Positions 17,956-27,500 of a stretch of 64,000 nucleotides of DNA are shown piece by piece. Under the pieces are notes generated by a model. It was not told the origin of the DNA. It ran no database searches and worked only from the letters and a program-made list of their open reading frames with translations. Position numbers and translations under genes: made by a program. Origin of the DNA: an uncultured Sulfuricurvum sp. Lineage in GTDB: Bacteria; Campylobacterota; Campylobacteria; Campylobacterales; Sulfurimonadaceae. The stretch's first letter is position 1. Each line of letters opens with the position of its first letter. The stretch is taken from assembly GCA_903844635.1 (NCBI GenBank), contig CAIMUF010000081.1, positions 1-64,000 on the forward strand. Reading direction: 5' to 3'.

Positions 17956-18122
17956 GTATCAGTTTCAACTTATATTAAAAATTTCAAGAATATTTAGGGA
18001 AACATTATTTTATATGCTCTATATTTCTCAAATGAATTTAAGTAGAATTTATCACAAACAAGATAAAAAACAGCTTTTTATGTGTATACTTTCGTAACAC
18101 TACCTATAAAACAGGATATAAA

Positions 18123-19244
18123 TTGTCTGATTTGACGCTTATTCTACTCGCAGCAGGTAATTCAAGCCGTTTTAAAGTCCCTGTCAAAAAACAGTGGCTT
18201 CGAATTGATCACGATCCGCTGTGGCTATATGTTACTAACCGTATCACTGATATGGAATCTTTTGCAAAAGTAATTATAGTTGCCCACACTGATGAAGTCT
18301 CCTTTATGCAAAGCATGTGTGAACATACGATTGTTGTCGGTGGAGATAGTCGTCAGCACTCTTTACTCAACGCAATGAAGCACGTTGAAACATCCCATGT
18401 GTTAGTAAATGATATTGCTCGTTCATGTGTTAGCTCTGAACTCATACAGCGTCTTATCAATGCAAAAGAATTTGCTGATTGCATCGTTCCTGCACTGAGT
18501 ATCAATGACACCATACTCTATAATAATGAGACGATAAATCGTGATCAGGTAAAACGAGTTCAAACTCCGCAGCTTTCCAAAACTTCCATTCTCATCCAAG
18601 CATTAAAAACGACTGTCGAATATACCGATGAAAGCAGTGCGATTATAGCTTCTGGAGGAACACGCCACCTTATTGAAGGAGACATTTTAGCCGATAAAAT
18701 AACGCATGTCAGCGATCTCTCCGCGCTTCAATGTCTAAAATCTCCTTCAAGTGCTATTTTTACCGGAAATGGTTTTGATGTTCATGGATTTGAAGAAGGC
18801 AAACCTATGGTGCTTGGTGGGGTAAAACTTGAGAGTCCTTTTGGATTTTTAGCCCACAGTGATGGAGATGTTGCGATTCATGCTCTTATTGATGCACTTT
18901 TGGGCGCTGCTTGTTTAGGTGATATTGGAATGCTTTTCCCCGATACCGACAGTGCCTATAAAAATGCGGACTCTAAAGAATTACTTGAGCAATGTGTTTT
19001 AAAATTGCATCAATTTGGCTTTTTAATCTTGCATGCAGACATTACCATTATTGCTCAAACACCAAAGATTTCTCCCTACAAAGAGCAGATGCGCCATGCA
19101 CTCAGTTCTTTATTACAAATACCTCGCTCACGATTAAACATTAAAGCCACTACAACAGAGCACCTCGGCTTTATCGGACGAAAAGAAGGGGTTGGTGTCC
19201 TTGCAACTGCTTCGTTATACTATTTTGATTGGAAAAACGGATGA
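18123..19244 (+). CDS. ispDF: Bifunctional IspD/IspF of the MEP isoprenoid pathway
   Basis: A 373-residue fusion. The N-terminal IspD domain (about 1-210) has LLAAGNSSRF and a KKQW segment binding CTP; the C-terminal IspF domain (about 215-373) has the metal ligands DVHGF and HSDGDV, and ends in the usual LGFIGRKEGVG segment. It forms CDP-methylerythritol and later the 2,4-cyclodiphosphate. The fusion is common in Campylobacterota. The start codon is TTG 18123, supported by AGGA eight nt upstream and the IspD N-terminus. Its TGA overlaps the next gene's ATG (ATGA). Confidence 0.95.
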   Translation: MSDLTLILLAAGNSSRFKVPVKKQWLRIDHDPLWLYVTNRITDMESFAKVIIVAHTDEVSFMQSMCEHTIVVGGDSRQHSLLNAMKHVETSHVLVNDIARSCVSSELIQRLINAKEFADCIVPALSINDTILYNNETINRDQVKRVQTPQLSKTSILIQALKTTVEYTDESSAIIASGGTRHLIEGDILADKITHVSDLSALQCLKSPSSAIFTGNGFDVHGFEEGKPMVLGGVKLESPFGFLAHSDGDVAIHALIDALLGAACLGDIGMLFPDTDSAYKNADSKELLEQCVLKLHQFGFLILHADITIIAQTPKISPYKEQMRHALSSLLQIPRSRLNIKATTTEHLGFIGRKEGVGVLATASLYYFDWKNG

Positions 19245-20128
19245 ACGTCTTAATTATCGAAAATGAGATTTATCTCGCACAAAGTATTGCTTCTAAACTC
19301 AGTGATCTAAATCACAATTGTGATATTAGCAGCTCAACTAAAGAAGCACTAAAAGGTACGCCATACGATGTCATTCTCCTCTCAACCAACATTAGCGGCC
19401 AAGATATTTATCCTGTTATCGAAGCGTACAAGGATGCCGTCGTTATTTTGATGGTTTCCTACGTCAGTAATGATACCGTTTCAAAGCCCCTCGCAGCAGG
19501 GGCAAAAGATTATATTCTAAAACCATTTATGATTGAAGAGTTAATTCGTAAAATTCAACATTTTCAAAATCATGAACGACTTCGCCGTCAAAATCAAACC
19601 TATGAACGTTATTTAGCCCATAGCTTTACGAGTGTTAAAATTGATGAAGATTTTGATAAAACAGAACTCCCCATTATGATATGCAGTGGTTATCAAAAAT
19701 ATGCCGATGCCTTTGCATTTGGATATGCTGAACATCATCGAGGAAATCTTCAATTTATTTCCCTTAGTTCGCCTAAAGCACTCCATGAAATTGCACTTTT
19801 TTCCAATACGAATGTCCTTTATATTACGGACTTTCAAAATCTCAAAAAAAGTGATCATAAAACTTTTTTTGAACTGATTGAAAAAAGGTCATGTATTATT
19901 TCCAGTACAGAGCATGTTGAAAATGTTCCTTTCCGTATCATCGAAATTGAAAGCGAAAGTCAACTCTTTGATCAAGGAGAAATCTTACCGATTGAGGAAT
20001 ATGTCAAGTACATCATGACCAATTTTCAAAACCGTTTTCCAGATACAGAACTTTCAAAAAAACTAGGTATTTCACGCAAAAGCTTATGGGAAAAGAGAAA
20101 GAAGTATGGCATCATCAAGAAAAAATAG
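19241..20128 (+). CDS. Orphan atypical response regulator, HP1021/Cj1608-like
   Basis: A 295-residue protein: receiver-like domain (about 1-120), a central region without any Walker motif (about 125-240), and a C-terminal Fis-like helix-turn-helix (ELSKKLGISRKSLWEKRKKYGI). The acceptor aspartate is replaced by Ser48 (DVILLSTNISG), so classical phosphorylation is unlikely. Lys98 of the LKPF motif is kept. This architecture and the ispDF-regulator-sat-pgpA order match, as far as I recall, HP1021 of H. pylori and Cj1608 of C. jejuni, redox-responsive regulators also linked to oriC. Start at ATG 19241 in a 4-bp overlap with ispDF; the tracked TTG start adds four residues. Confidence 0.85.
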   Translation: MNVLIIENEIYLAQSIASKLSDLNHNCDISSSTKEALKGTPYDVILLSTNISGQDIYPVIEAYKDAVVILMVSYVSNDTVSKPLAAGAKDYILKPFMIEELIRKIQHFQNHERLRRQNQTYERYLAHSFTSVKIDEDFDKTELPIMICSGYQKYADAFAFGYAEHHRGNLQFISLSSPKALHEIALFSNTNVLYITDFQNLKKSDHKTFFELIEKRSCIISSTEHVENVPFRIIEIESESQLFDQGEILPIEEYVKYIMTNFQNRFPDTELSKKLGISRKSLWEKRKKYGIIKKK

Positions 20129-21296
20129 AGCTCTTTATATTGACCAAGAGGCATTAAGCGCACTTACCCTTCTAAAATCGGGAATGCTCTCTCCTGTCAC
20201 ACAACTCATGAATGCACAGCAATGCATGGAAGTACTTCAAAGTGGACTTTTCAATGGAACAACGTTTCCATTCCCACTCATTCTTTCGCCCAATGGTAAG
20301 ACCAATGAAACTATTTTACTCAGTACCAAAAAAGGAGAAATTCTCAATTTGGTTTGTGAGAATGCAATCGTTGGGGAGATATGTGTTGATGAAGTTTTTC
20401 CTATCAACCCTATTGAGCGCCTAAAACAAATTTACGGCACTGAAGACCTTGCTCATCCTGGCGTAAGTGCCACCTACAAACGACTAGGAAAATATGCTCT
20501 TTGCGGAGAATATTCGATTGACCTCTCCCCTATCGAAGCAATCCAATCAAAGATCACAAAAGCTCAAGAACAAATTTCGGCTAAACACACAACGGCTATT
20601 TTCATGGCAGCCAATCCTCTCCACCGTGCCCATGAGCGGCTTATTCGTCAAAGCTTGGATCGAAGTGATTTAGTCGTTATATTTTTATTCAAACCTTACG
20701 CAAGCAGTGATCTTACTTATGAACTTCGTCATGAAGTACTCGAATTTTTCATCACTAATTATCTTCCTCAAGGTCGAGTCATTGTTGTTCCACTGGAAAA
20801 TAGCTATATCTTTGCAGGAAGTAATGAAGTAATTCTTGATGCTATTGTTGCTAAAAATTACGGGTGCGATCGCCTTATGATTGGTCAAAATCATGCAGGT
20901 ATCGGTATGTATTATGATAGAAATGCGAATAAATCTGTTGTTGATCGTCTAGTCGGTATTAACATTGAGGTGTGTATCGCCAGTGAATACGTTTATTGTA
21001 ACCTGTGTAAAACACTTGTCAGCATACAAACTTGTCCACATGGGCATCATCACCATATTTCTTACAATTCCGAATCCATTTTGGAGCTTATGAAACAAGG
21101 ACTTCTCCCCCCGGCCGTCTTGGTTCGAAAAGAAATTTCTTCCCTTATCGTCTCAACGCTTCATCCAAATCGATTTAAAAATCTAGCCAAGCTTTATTAT
21201 GACATTATGCCAACAAATGGACTGCTTGAAGAACATAGCGAAAAAGATTTTTATGTCGAATTGATGAATCTTTACCAAACTACTTCTCTAACCTAG
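20106..21296 (+). CDS. sat: ATP sulfurylase (sulfate adenylyltransferase) family protein with altered active site
   Basis: A 396-residue protein with the N-terminal PUA-like and catalytic domains of ATP sulfurylase. The HxxH signature is intact (NPLHRAHERLIR) and a Cys4-type metal knuckle is present (YCNLCKTLVSIQTCPHG). But the QXRN motif reads MAAN, so the Gln and the sulfate-binding Arg are missing, and GRDHAG reads GQNHAG. It may not activate sulfate normally. It overlaps the end of the regulator gene by 23 bp, and pgpA follows. The symbol reflects family and position only; function as a true sulfurylase is doubtful. Confidence 0.75.
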   Translation: MASSRKNRALYIDQEALSALTLLKSGMLSPVTQLMNAQQCMEVLQSGLFNGTTFPFPLILSPNGKTNETILLSTKKGEILNLVCENAIVGEICVDEVFPINPIERLKQIYGTEDLAHPGVSATYKRLGKYALCGEYSIDLSPIEAIQSKITKAQEQISAKHTTAIFMAANPLHRAHERLIRQSLDRSDLVVIFLFKPYASSDLTYELRHEVLEFFITNYLPQGRVIVVPLENSYIFAGSNEVILDAIVAKNYGCDRLMIGQNHAGIGMYYDRNANKSVVDRLVGINIEVCIASEYVYCNLCKTLVSIQTCPHGHHHHISYNSESILELMKQGLLPPAVLVRKEISSLIVSTLHPNRFKNLAKLYYDIMPTNGLLEEHSEKDFYVELMNLYQTTSLT

Positions 21297-21304
21297 GAAC
21301 GATT

Positions 21305-21817
21305 ATGAAACTAAACTGGCTTTTTCTCACCCTCTTCAAAAGTGGTCATGCACCCAAAGCTCCCGGAACCGTAGGAACACTGGTCTCGCTACCTTTGGGT
21401 GTTGCTATTTTGATGTTTTTTGGATCACAGACTCTTTTTATGTTTTCAGTTTTAATCACCCTTATTGCAATAAAAGCGATTGATAAACACGAAGCTTCTT
21501 GTGAAACTCATGATGATTCACGTATTGTCATCGATGAGCTTGTTGGGATGTGGATTGCCCTTGCTATTGCTCCTGGAATAGCGTTTGGTATGGGAGACTT
21601 AGGCGATTTTAATAATGGAATAGCCATTCAAATTGTATTGAGCTTTATTTTCTTTCGGATTTATGATATCAAAAAGCCCTCTCTTATTGGACGAATTGAT
21701 CGTGAAACCAAAGGGGGATTGGGAGTGATGGGCGATGATGTACTCGCAGGATTTGCAGCAGGAATTACAACTGCATTGGTGTGGCAAGGGATTTTAAAAA
21801 TACAAACGATGATGTAA
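21305..21817 (+). CDS. pgpA: Phosphatidylglycerophosphatase A
   Basis: A 170-residue inner-membrane protein with the PgpA signatures FKSGHAPKAPGTVGTL at the N-terminus, IVIDELVGMWIAL in the middle and DDVLAGFAAG near the end; about four membrane helices. It dephosphorylates phosphatidylglycerophosphate to phosphatidylglycerol. Last gene of the ispDF cluster. It ends exactly where the convergent molybdoenzyme operon ends (21817/21818), leaving no intergenic base. Confidence 0.93.
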   Translation: MKLNWLFLTLFKSGHAPKAPGTVGTLVSLPLGVAILMFFGSQTLFMFSVLITLIAIKAIDKHEASCETHDDSRIVIDELVGMWIALAIAPGIAFGMGDLGDFNNGIAIQIVLSFIFFRIYDIKKPSLIGRIDRETKGGLGVMGDDVLAGFAAGITTALVWQGILKIQTMM

Positions 21818-22318
21818 TTACATCATCATAGGCTCATCTGTTGGTTCTATCTCTTCAAAATCTTCAATAATCTGATCCAACATTCTTTGCGTTTTTTTGA
21901 TTTTAGCTATATTGGCATCAAAAATTGCTTTTGATGCAGGAAATGCTTCGGAAAGTTCCGTGTAAATCAAAATACGCCCTCCAAAATGACGATTAAACTC
22001 ATTAAATGCCTCTTGCAGATACGAACGTCGTGTTGTATGGCGAAACAGTGCACGAATCATTTTTTTACGCTCTTTGATTGGGATCGATTCATCGATTGCT
22101 TCCGCAACACGTTTAATATCCATACGAGAAAAATAAACACCGCTATGATAAGGAGCAAGAAGCTTATCCCCTAGCTCATCCACAAAACCAGGAACGTATT
22201 CCTCAGCTTCTTCTTCACTTTTTTCATCACTGGATGGCTCACAACTTCCGCTCTCACATTTACCTCGTACAAACTGGTCAAACTCAGCTTTTAAATCACT
22301 AAAATCCGTTTTAATCAT
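21818..22318 (-). CDS. Unknown protein, last gene of the molybdoenzyme operon
   Basis: A 166-residue protein I do not recognise. It has a short N-terminal helix, a CESGSCEP segment with two Cys, an acidic stretch (EKSEEEAEEY), then a mostly helical basic region (PIKERKKMIRALFRHTTRRSYLQ) and a C-terminal helix ending in EPMMM. No signal peptide. It overlaps the preceding gene by 8 bp, so it is translated with the accessory genes for the molybdoenzyme. A role in assembly or cofactor handling is inferred from position only. Confidence 0.7.
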   Translation of the reverse strand: MIKTDFSDLKAEFDQFVRGKCESGSCEPSSDEKSEEEAEEYVPGFVDELGDKLLAPYHSGVYFSRMDIKRVAEAIDESIPIKERKKMIRALFRHTTRRSYLQEAFNEFNRHFGGRILIYTELSEAFPASKAIFDANIAKIKKTQRMLDQIIEDFEEIEPTDEPMMM

Positions 22319-22757
22319 TCTTTTCTCCTGTAGTTAATTCATAAAAATAGTGGCACATTGAGTTCAGTGCAATATCATCTTCAAACTCTGCGCTGTCTGC
22401 AAATTTTTCTAAAGCAAGTGGCATAATAAGCTCACCGATAAGTTCACCTTCGACAATACGTATAAAATCACAATATCCATGATCTTGTGCCAGATTAGAG
22501 GCTCTGTCCAATAAAGCAAATGCTTCCTCTTGGTACTCCGACGAAATCACGGCACCGGAAAGTTTTGAACTGCGCATTTGCGAAATGGTAAATGCCACAT
22601 CATCAGGACGAATATTCATCGGGATTGCCATAGCATTTATGCCGTTGCCTTTAAACAATTTATTGACCGTAACGGAAAAACGATTGCTGTGTGCATTTTC
22701 TGCAATAAATCCATAAAGCAATGTTGCTGCTGTAATTGAATTATCATTGTTCATCAT
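22311..22757 (-). CDS. Orphan shikimate-dehydrogenase N-terminal-like domain protein
   Basis: A 148-residue protein. Residues about 12-80 follow the pattern of the AroE substrate-binding domain: LYGFIAENAHSNRFSVTVNK resembles the GxPIxHSxSPxxHN signature, then the F-x-G-x-N-A spacing and a PDDVAFTISQMR helix. Where AroE has the catalytic Lys (NVTxPxK) this protein has GAVISSEYQ, and the NADP-binding half is absent. It is therefore unlikely to be an enzyme of the shikimate pathway. It starts right after the polyferredoxin stop (TAAATG) inside the molybdoenzyme operon, so an accessory or chaperone role is possible. The fold call is by eye. Confidence 0.65.
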   Translation of the reverse strand: MMNNDNSITAATLLYGFIAENAHSNRFSVTVNKLFKGNGINAMAIPMNIRPDDVAFTISQMRSSKLSGAVISSEYQEEAFALLDRASNLAQDHGYCDFIRIVEGELIGELIMPLALEKFADSAEFEDDIALNSMCHYFYELTTGEKND

Positions 22758-23855
22758 TTATTCAAGCCCCCATAATTCTTTTGCTTCTTCATCTTCTAAA
22801 CGGCAACGACGGCATATTCTATCCCCAATACTGGAACTAAAGAGTACATCGCACTCATCACACCGTCGCACTCTGAAAGTTACAAGATTCTGCACCGTTG
22901 GCTTGTACCATTCTGCTAAATTGTAAGATTCTGAAAGGGTAATTGCCTTTGGTTCGCAAACATCGTGGCACAAATGGCATTTAATACACAAAAATGGATC
23001 AAAATCAATTTTAGAATTACGAACATCAGATGTTAAAGCCCCTGTCGGACAAGTTCTATAACACATTTCACATGCTGTACACAGAGTCTCATCCATTAGT
23101 TTCTGAGACGTAAACGATATTTTTGACCCATCTACAACATGAAGAATTGAAGGAGTTGGCAAGCGCTTGATAGCGGTAAAAAAAAGTTTACGACGATCAG
23201 TAATTTTTTTTGTTCTCAACTCTTTAGTATGCGAACTGTCGGTTGAATACTCTACAAACTCATCCGTCGTTTTCTGAATCTCTTTTTCAAAATCTCCTCG
23301 AATTTTACCCAATCCACGAAGATGAAACGTCTTGAAGAAATCTCTTCTCTCAACGATCACTTCATTTTCACCCAAATCACTGTATCCAACATCCGAGCAT
23401 TCTACTCTAAACTCTGATTCAATCGCTTCGAGCAGATAGTTGGTATTCTCAAGAGTACTAGCTAGTGTCGCTAATACATTCGTTCCAATCTCACATTGTG
23501 CACAGTGACCCGTATCTAAAACAACACCATGTTTCATTTGAGCAAATGAAATAAGCTGTTCATGACTCAAAGCCGCGACACAAGGGACATTTTTTTGACA
23601 TGAAATTAGATTATCTTCATCGGAAGCAAATGCAAAGAAAAAGTCAGTTGAACTGAAATCATCCAAATTCAACGCCTCAATAGGACACACTGCAACGCAT
23701 CCCGCACAACCAACACATTGCGCCTGATTGATAGAGGGAAGGCGTCCTGTAATAGTAATAGCACTGACAGGACACACATCAACACAATGAGTACAAATCG
23801 AATTGACACTCAATGCTCGAACGCATCTGCTGGGAGAGAGGATTAAAAGACTCAT
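22758..23855 (-). CDS. Polyferredoxin-like 4Fe-4S accessory protein of the molybdoenzyme operon
   Basis: A 365-residue soluble protein with no signal peptide. N-terminal cluster motifs CTHCVDVCP and CVGCAGCVAVCP (about 21-60), a middle region with further Cys (SCQKNVPC, GHCAQCEIG), then CTACEMCYRTCP and CIKCHLCHDVCEP (about 255-305), and a C-terminal zinc-ribbon-like set CDEC...CRRCR. So at least four [4Fe-4S] clusters. It overlaps the TorD-like gene by 4 bp. It may pass electrons to the catalytic subunit or help insert its cluster before Tat export. NapF/FdhX-like accessory ferredoxins are analogous, but I cannot name a family. Confidence 0.75.
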   Translation of the reverse strand: MSLLILSPSRCVRALSVNSICTHCVDVCPVSAITITGRLPSINQAQCVGCAGCVAVCPIEALNLDDFSSTDFFFAFASDEDNLISCQKNVPCVAALSHEQLISFAQMKHGVVLDTGHCAQCEIGTNVLATLASTLENTNYLLEAIESEFRVECSDVGYSDLGENEVIVERRDFFKTFHLRGLGKIRGDFEKEIQKTTDEFVEYSTDSSHTKELRTKKITDRRKLFFTAIKRLPTPSILHVVDGSKISFTSQKLMDETLCTACEMCYRTCPTGALTSDVRNSKIDFDPFLCIKCHLCHDVCEPKAITLSESYNLAEWYKPTVQNLVTFRVRRCDECDVLFSSSIGDRICRRCRLEDEEAKELWGLE

Positions 23856-24475
23856 GAAACTTTGGAAACTACTGCGGTTAAGGTTTCATTATCAGAGAGA
23901 ATAAATTCCAATGCCGTTTCAGCAGCATCGTAATACAAAGGGGTTCTGGATTCATATTTCATATTGATGAGATACATCGGTGCCCATTGAAGTAAATGAG
24001 TATTTAAAAAACGATGCTGTACCTCTTGAAGATCACGAACCGCCTCTGAATCGTTTTCTTCCATCGCTTTTTTTTGTGCATCACAAAGATGATGCATAAA
24101 TTCATATTGGATTCCAATATGGTCTGCTGAAACAACACGGGCGATTTCATAATCAACCATAAAATCATATGCACTGTAAATATCAGTGACAGGATTTGCC
24201 CCGCCCGTTTCAATCATTTGGTCCGATCGTGTATAAAAAGTCTCATACGGGACAAGATGTAAAATCGAAAGATTGGTAAAATCCGGATTAAGATATTCTT
24301 CTAAAAGTTTAGAATTACTTACGCTTGTACGTTGTTCCCATTCATTCCAATGAGGAAAAAATTCTAATACTGTCAGATCAGTTTTAAGCGTCTCCAAAAG
24401 TTCACTGTCCAATTCTTGGAGAAGTATTCGAGAAAGAAGTGCATATATATTGCTTCGTGCAATGATCTCATCCAT
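23852..24475 (-). CDS. TorD/DmsD-family molybdoenzyme chaperone
   Basis: A 207-residue, all-helical protein of the TorD/DmsD (NarJ-like) type: an N-terminal RSNIYALLSRIL helix, a LVPYETFYTRSD segment, the typical central Tyr/Asp/His region (DFMVDYEIARVVSADHIGIQYEFMHHL) and a C-terminal helix. Such chaperones bind the Tat signal and catalytic subunit until the molybdenum cofactor is inserted. It follows the catalytic-subunit gene across two hairpins. ATG 24475 was chosen because the family begins near MDEIIARSNIYALL; the tracked ORF adds 14 residues without support. Confidence 0.82.
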   Translation of the reverse strand: MDEIIARSNIYALLSRILLQELDSELLETLKTDLTVLEFFPHWNEWEQRTSVSNSKLLEEYLNPDFTNLSILHLVPYETFYTRSDQMIETGGANPVTDIYSAYDFMVDYEIARVVSADHIGIQYEFMHHLCDAQKKAMEENDSEAVRDLQEVQHRFLNTHLLQWAPMYLINMKYESRTPLYYDAAETALEFILSDNETLTAVVSKVS

Positions 24476-24516
24476 AACGGTTTGGCCTTTTAATAGTGAT
24501 TGTAGGATTGTAACCA

Positions 24517-24557
24517 AAAGGGCTGAAAAGCCCTTTAGAAGTCCCTTTTAGCAAGGG
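24517..24557. repeat. Two hairpins between catalytic-subunit and chaperone genes
   Basis: AAAGGGCT-GAAA-AGCCCTTT (24517-24536, 8-bp perfect stem with a tetraloop) and CCCTT-TTAGC-AAGGG (24543-24557) sit in the 94-bp gap after the catalytic-subunit stop. On the minus strand the larger stem is followed by only a short T run. They could stabilise the upstream mRNA or partly terminate it, so that structural subunits are made in excess over the chaperone and accessory proteins. Confidence 0.6.
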
Positions 24558-24569
24558 GAAGAAAGGTTG

Positions 24570-27500
24570 TTATGCCTTAATATTCACATCATATGATGCT
24601 GGGTCAAGCTTGACCCATGGACGGAAGATATGACGAGGACGTCGAAGCTTGGAATTAGAATCCAATCCGCGTGAAAGTTTATCTCTCCATGCTTGGTAAA
24701 CTTTGAGATTGTTGTCATAATTGACAAAAATATCTCCAATTTTATCTCCTGGCTGTGCCAGTTCAACAAGAACTTTATGGTGCCAACAGTGCATTCCTGA
24801 TACAGGGTCAGGATGAGGAGCCGCCACAGCATTTTGCCATGAACCGCTTAGTCCATCCCACCATACATTTTCAGAATCTCGGTTATATTCAGCAAAACGT
24901 TCTGCTTTAAACCCTTTGATTCCTTCAACATATTTGAGCTTACCTACTTTACCATCCATCTGGATTTCAGCTACCGGTACTCCAAAACTGTTAATTCCAC
25001 TTGTACCACTGTAATCATCGATAATACTTTGACCACCCGCTTTACCTACATTTGCCGGTGATTCTTTGAGAAACTCTTTGTTACTCAAATCACGAGGTGC
25101 TGCACCAGGTGCTACCTTACCGTCACTGACTCCATTAGGAATCGTAACATGATTAGTAAGCTTCCAACGTCCGCCATGATGTGAACACGCAAGTGTTCCA
25201 GGAAGAACACCCTCCGTTGGAACTGCCATCGCTACGAAATGTCCACTCTCTAAGCCTGAAACAGTATCAACAATTTTTACACGAATTGCATCACCGCGTT
25301 TTATACTAAGACGTTTTGCATCTCCCGTACTGATCCAAATTGGATCATGGTTCTGGCTAATTTCCATCAAATGTTTGGAGTTCGCCGAACGAGTATGAAT
25401 ATTATACGGTAAACGGAAAACCGTATTAAGAGCAAACGAATTTTCCTCTTTCATATAGATATGATTAACATGAGAAACGATATGAACCATATCTTCTTTC
25501 TCTTTATCATTACGTGGATAAATTGGCATACCATATTCTGGCCATTTCCAATCTTTTGCTACCCACTGTGTATAAACATCAAGTTTACGTGTTGGAGTAG
25601 TAAAACCTTGTAATTTTTTACCATCGATTTCAATCCCGATTTTTTTCGATTTGCCTTTATCATCATTGGCACTGATAATACCCAAACTATCCACACTAAC
25701 CGAACCTGCATCGTATTTGTGTTCATACGATTCAATTTTGCCCTCTTCAACTTTTAGCTCACGTTCTTGTACATTGTAAATTTTATCTTCTTCGAGCCAT
25801 ACACCATGATCTCTCATATACGAATAAACCGGAAATTCTTCTTTTGTATAGCGTTCATCATTCATAACTGTTTCATGAAGCTTAGGAAGGTTATCTCCAA
25901 ACGCTGCATCGTACCATTCTGGAATGGTAACCGCTTTACCTGGATGACGTTTACTCTCCCACATTTTCTTGATATTCAAACTTCCATCAGGATCAATGTA
26001 ATCCGTACACAATTGGAACCAGAACTCATTCTCTTCCCACACTTCACCAAGACCTGCTTTGATGTGTGCTTCAAGAGTTGCTCGATTTGGATTTTTTGGT
26101 TTCCAACCCGATTTTTCAAGTGCTACACGCAATACCGGCTGACGAAAAGTTGTCCATCGTGCAGGAATTGTTGCTTCTGAGTGCTGATCGTGGCGCTCAC
26201 CCGCAAGCCCAACAGGTAGGACATAGTCCATATACCAATTAGTTTCTGACCAAACCGGAGAGAGGTTAAAGGTAAGTTCCATAAGTTCTTCGTTTTTAAG
26301 TACTTCAATCCAACGGAAACCATCTGGATTGATCCAAACTGGATTGTACATACGAGGAGCATACACTGCCAATTTACTTGGCACTTGTAATCCTCGATCA
26401 TTCCATTTTTTCTGCCACTCTTTATCACTTAACAAGTGTGGAAGAAGATAGGAAAGCTCGTACGTAGTAAGAGGCCATTCAGGTGGCCATGTCAACTCAT
26501 TCCACGCTTTAACTGCAGGAACATCAGCCCCACTTTTACCTTGTCCAACGGTAGCACTTCCACCTTTACCGCCCACTGAAATATCATGAGAGTGATAAAA
26601 CCCGGTTCCACCGACATTACCGATAGCACCGCGTAAACCAGTTACAAAGAACACCGCTTTACCAATCATCCATCCACCACGGTTACCCGCAGCAGCAGCA
26701 CGCCAAACGTATGTAGAGATAGCATCTTCTGCCCAAATAAACATCTCATAAAGTTTTTCAAGTTTGTAGGCTGGAATATGAGTCTCTTTTACAGCAAATT
26801 CCAGAGTATAGGGAGCATACATATCTTTTAAAAGCTCTAAATAACTTTCAAAATCACGCCCTTCAGGAAGTTTGGGGACATACCCCTTTTCTACCATATA
26901 ATTGAGATAATCACTATCGTTCATCAAGGTATCCCAGTTAAACCAACGCTTAACAAAGGCTTTGTTTACGAGATTATCACTCAAAATTCGGCTTGCCAAA
27001 TGAAGGTAGATTACCGTTTCAGTACCTGGCCATGGTGCGAGCCATAAATCCGCAATACCTGCCGAATTCGAAAGGCGTGGATCCATAACGACCATTTTCG
27101 CACCCTTCTTACGAGCATCAGCAATATATGCCGCAGCTTGCGCAAAATAGTGCCCTGCATCCGCTGCGTGTGATGAGTTAAGGAAAATGAGTTTTGCATT
27201 CCCCCAGTCAGGACTTGTACGGTCATCATTCACAAATTGAATCGTCGGGGTACGACCGTTTGCCGAACAAATATTTGTATGTGAGTTATACGAATCTAGA
27301 CCTAAGCTTTCCCAAACTTTAGGAACAAAGCCATTTTCATTCGGACGACCAACATGGTACATAACCGATTTTTTAGAGAGTTCATCCCCTTTACGAATCG
27401 TGTCACCCATCTTTTTACCGATAGTGGTCATCGCTTCATCCCATGTCGTACGTATCCATTTTCCTTCTCCGCGTTTTGAACCCGGAGCACGCTTAAGGGG

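Noticed and set aside
17890-18122. TPP riboswitch before thiC
   Set aside because: The minus-strand leader lacks the conserved CTGAGA and ACCTGA blocks; only small palindromes are visible.
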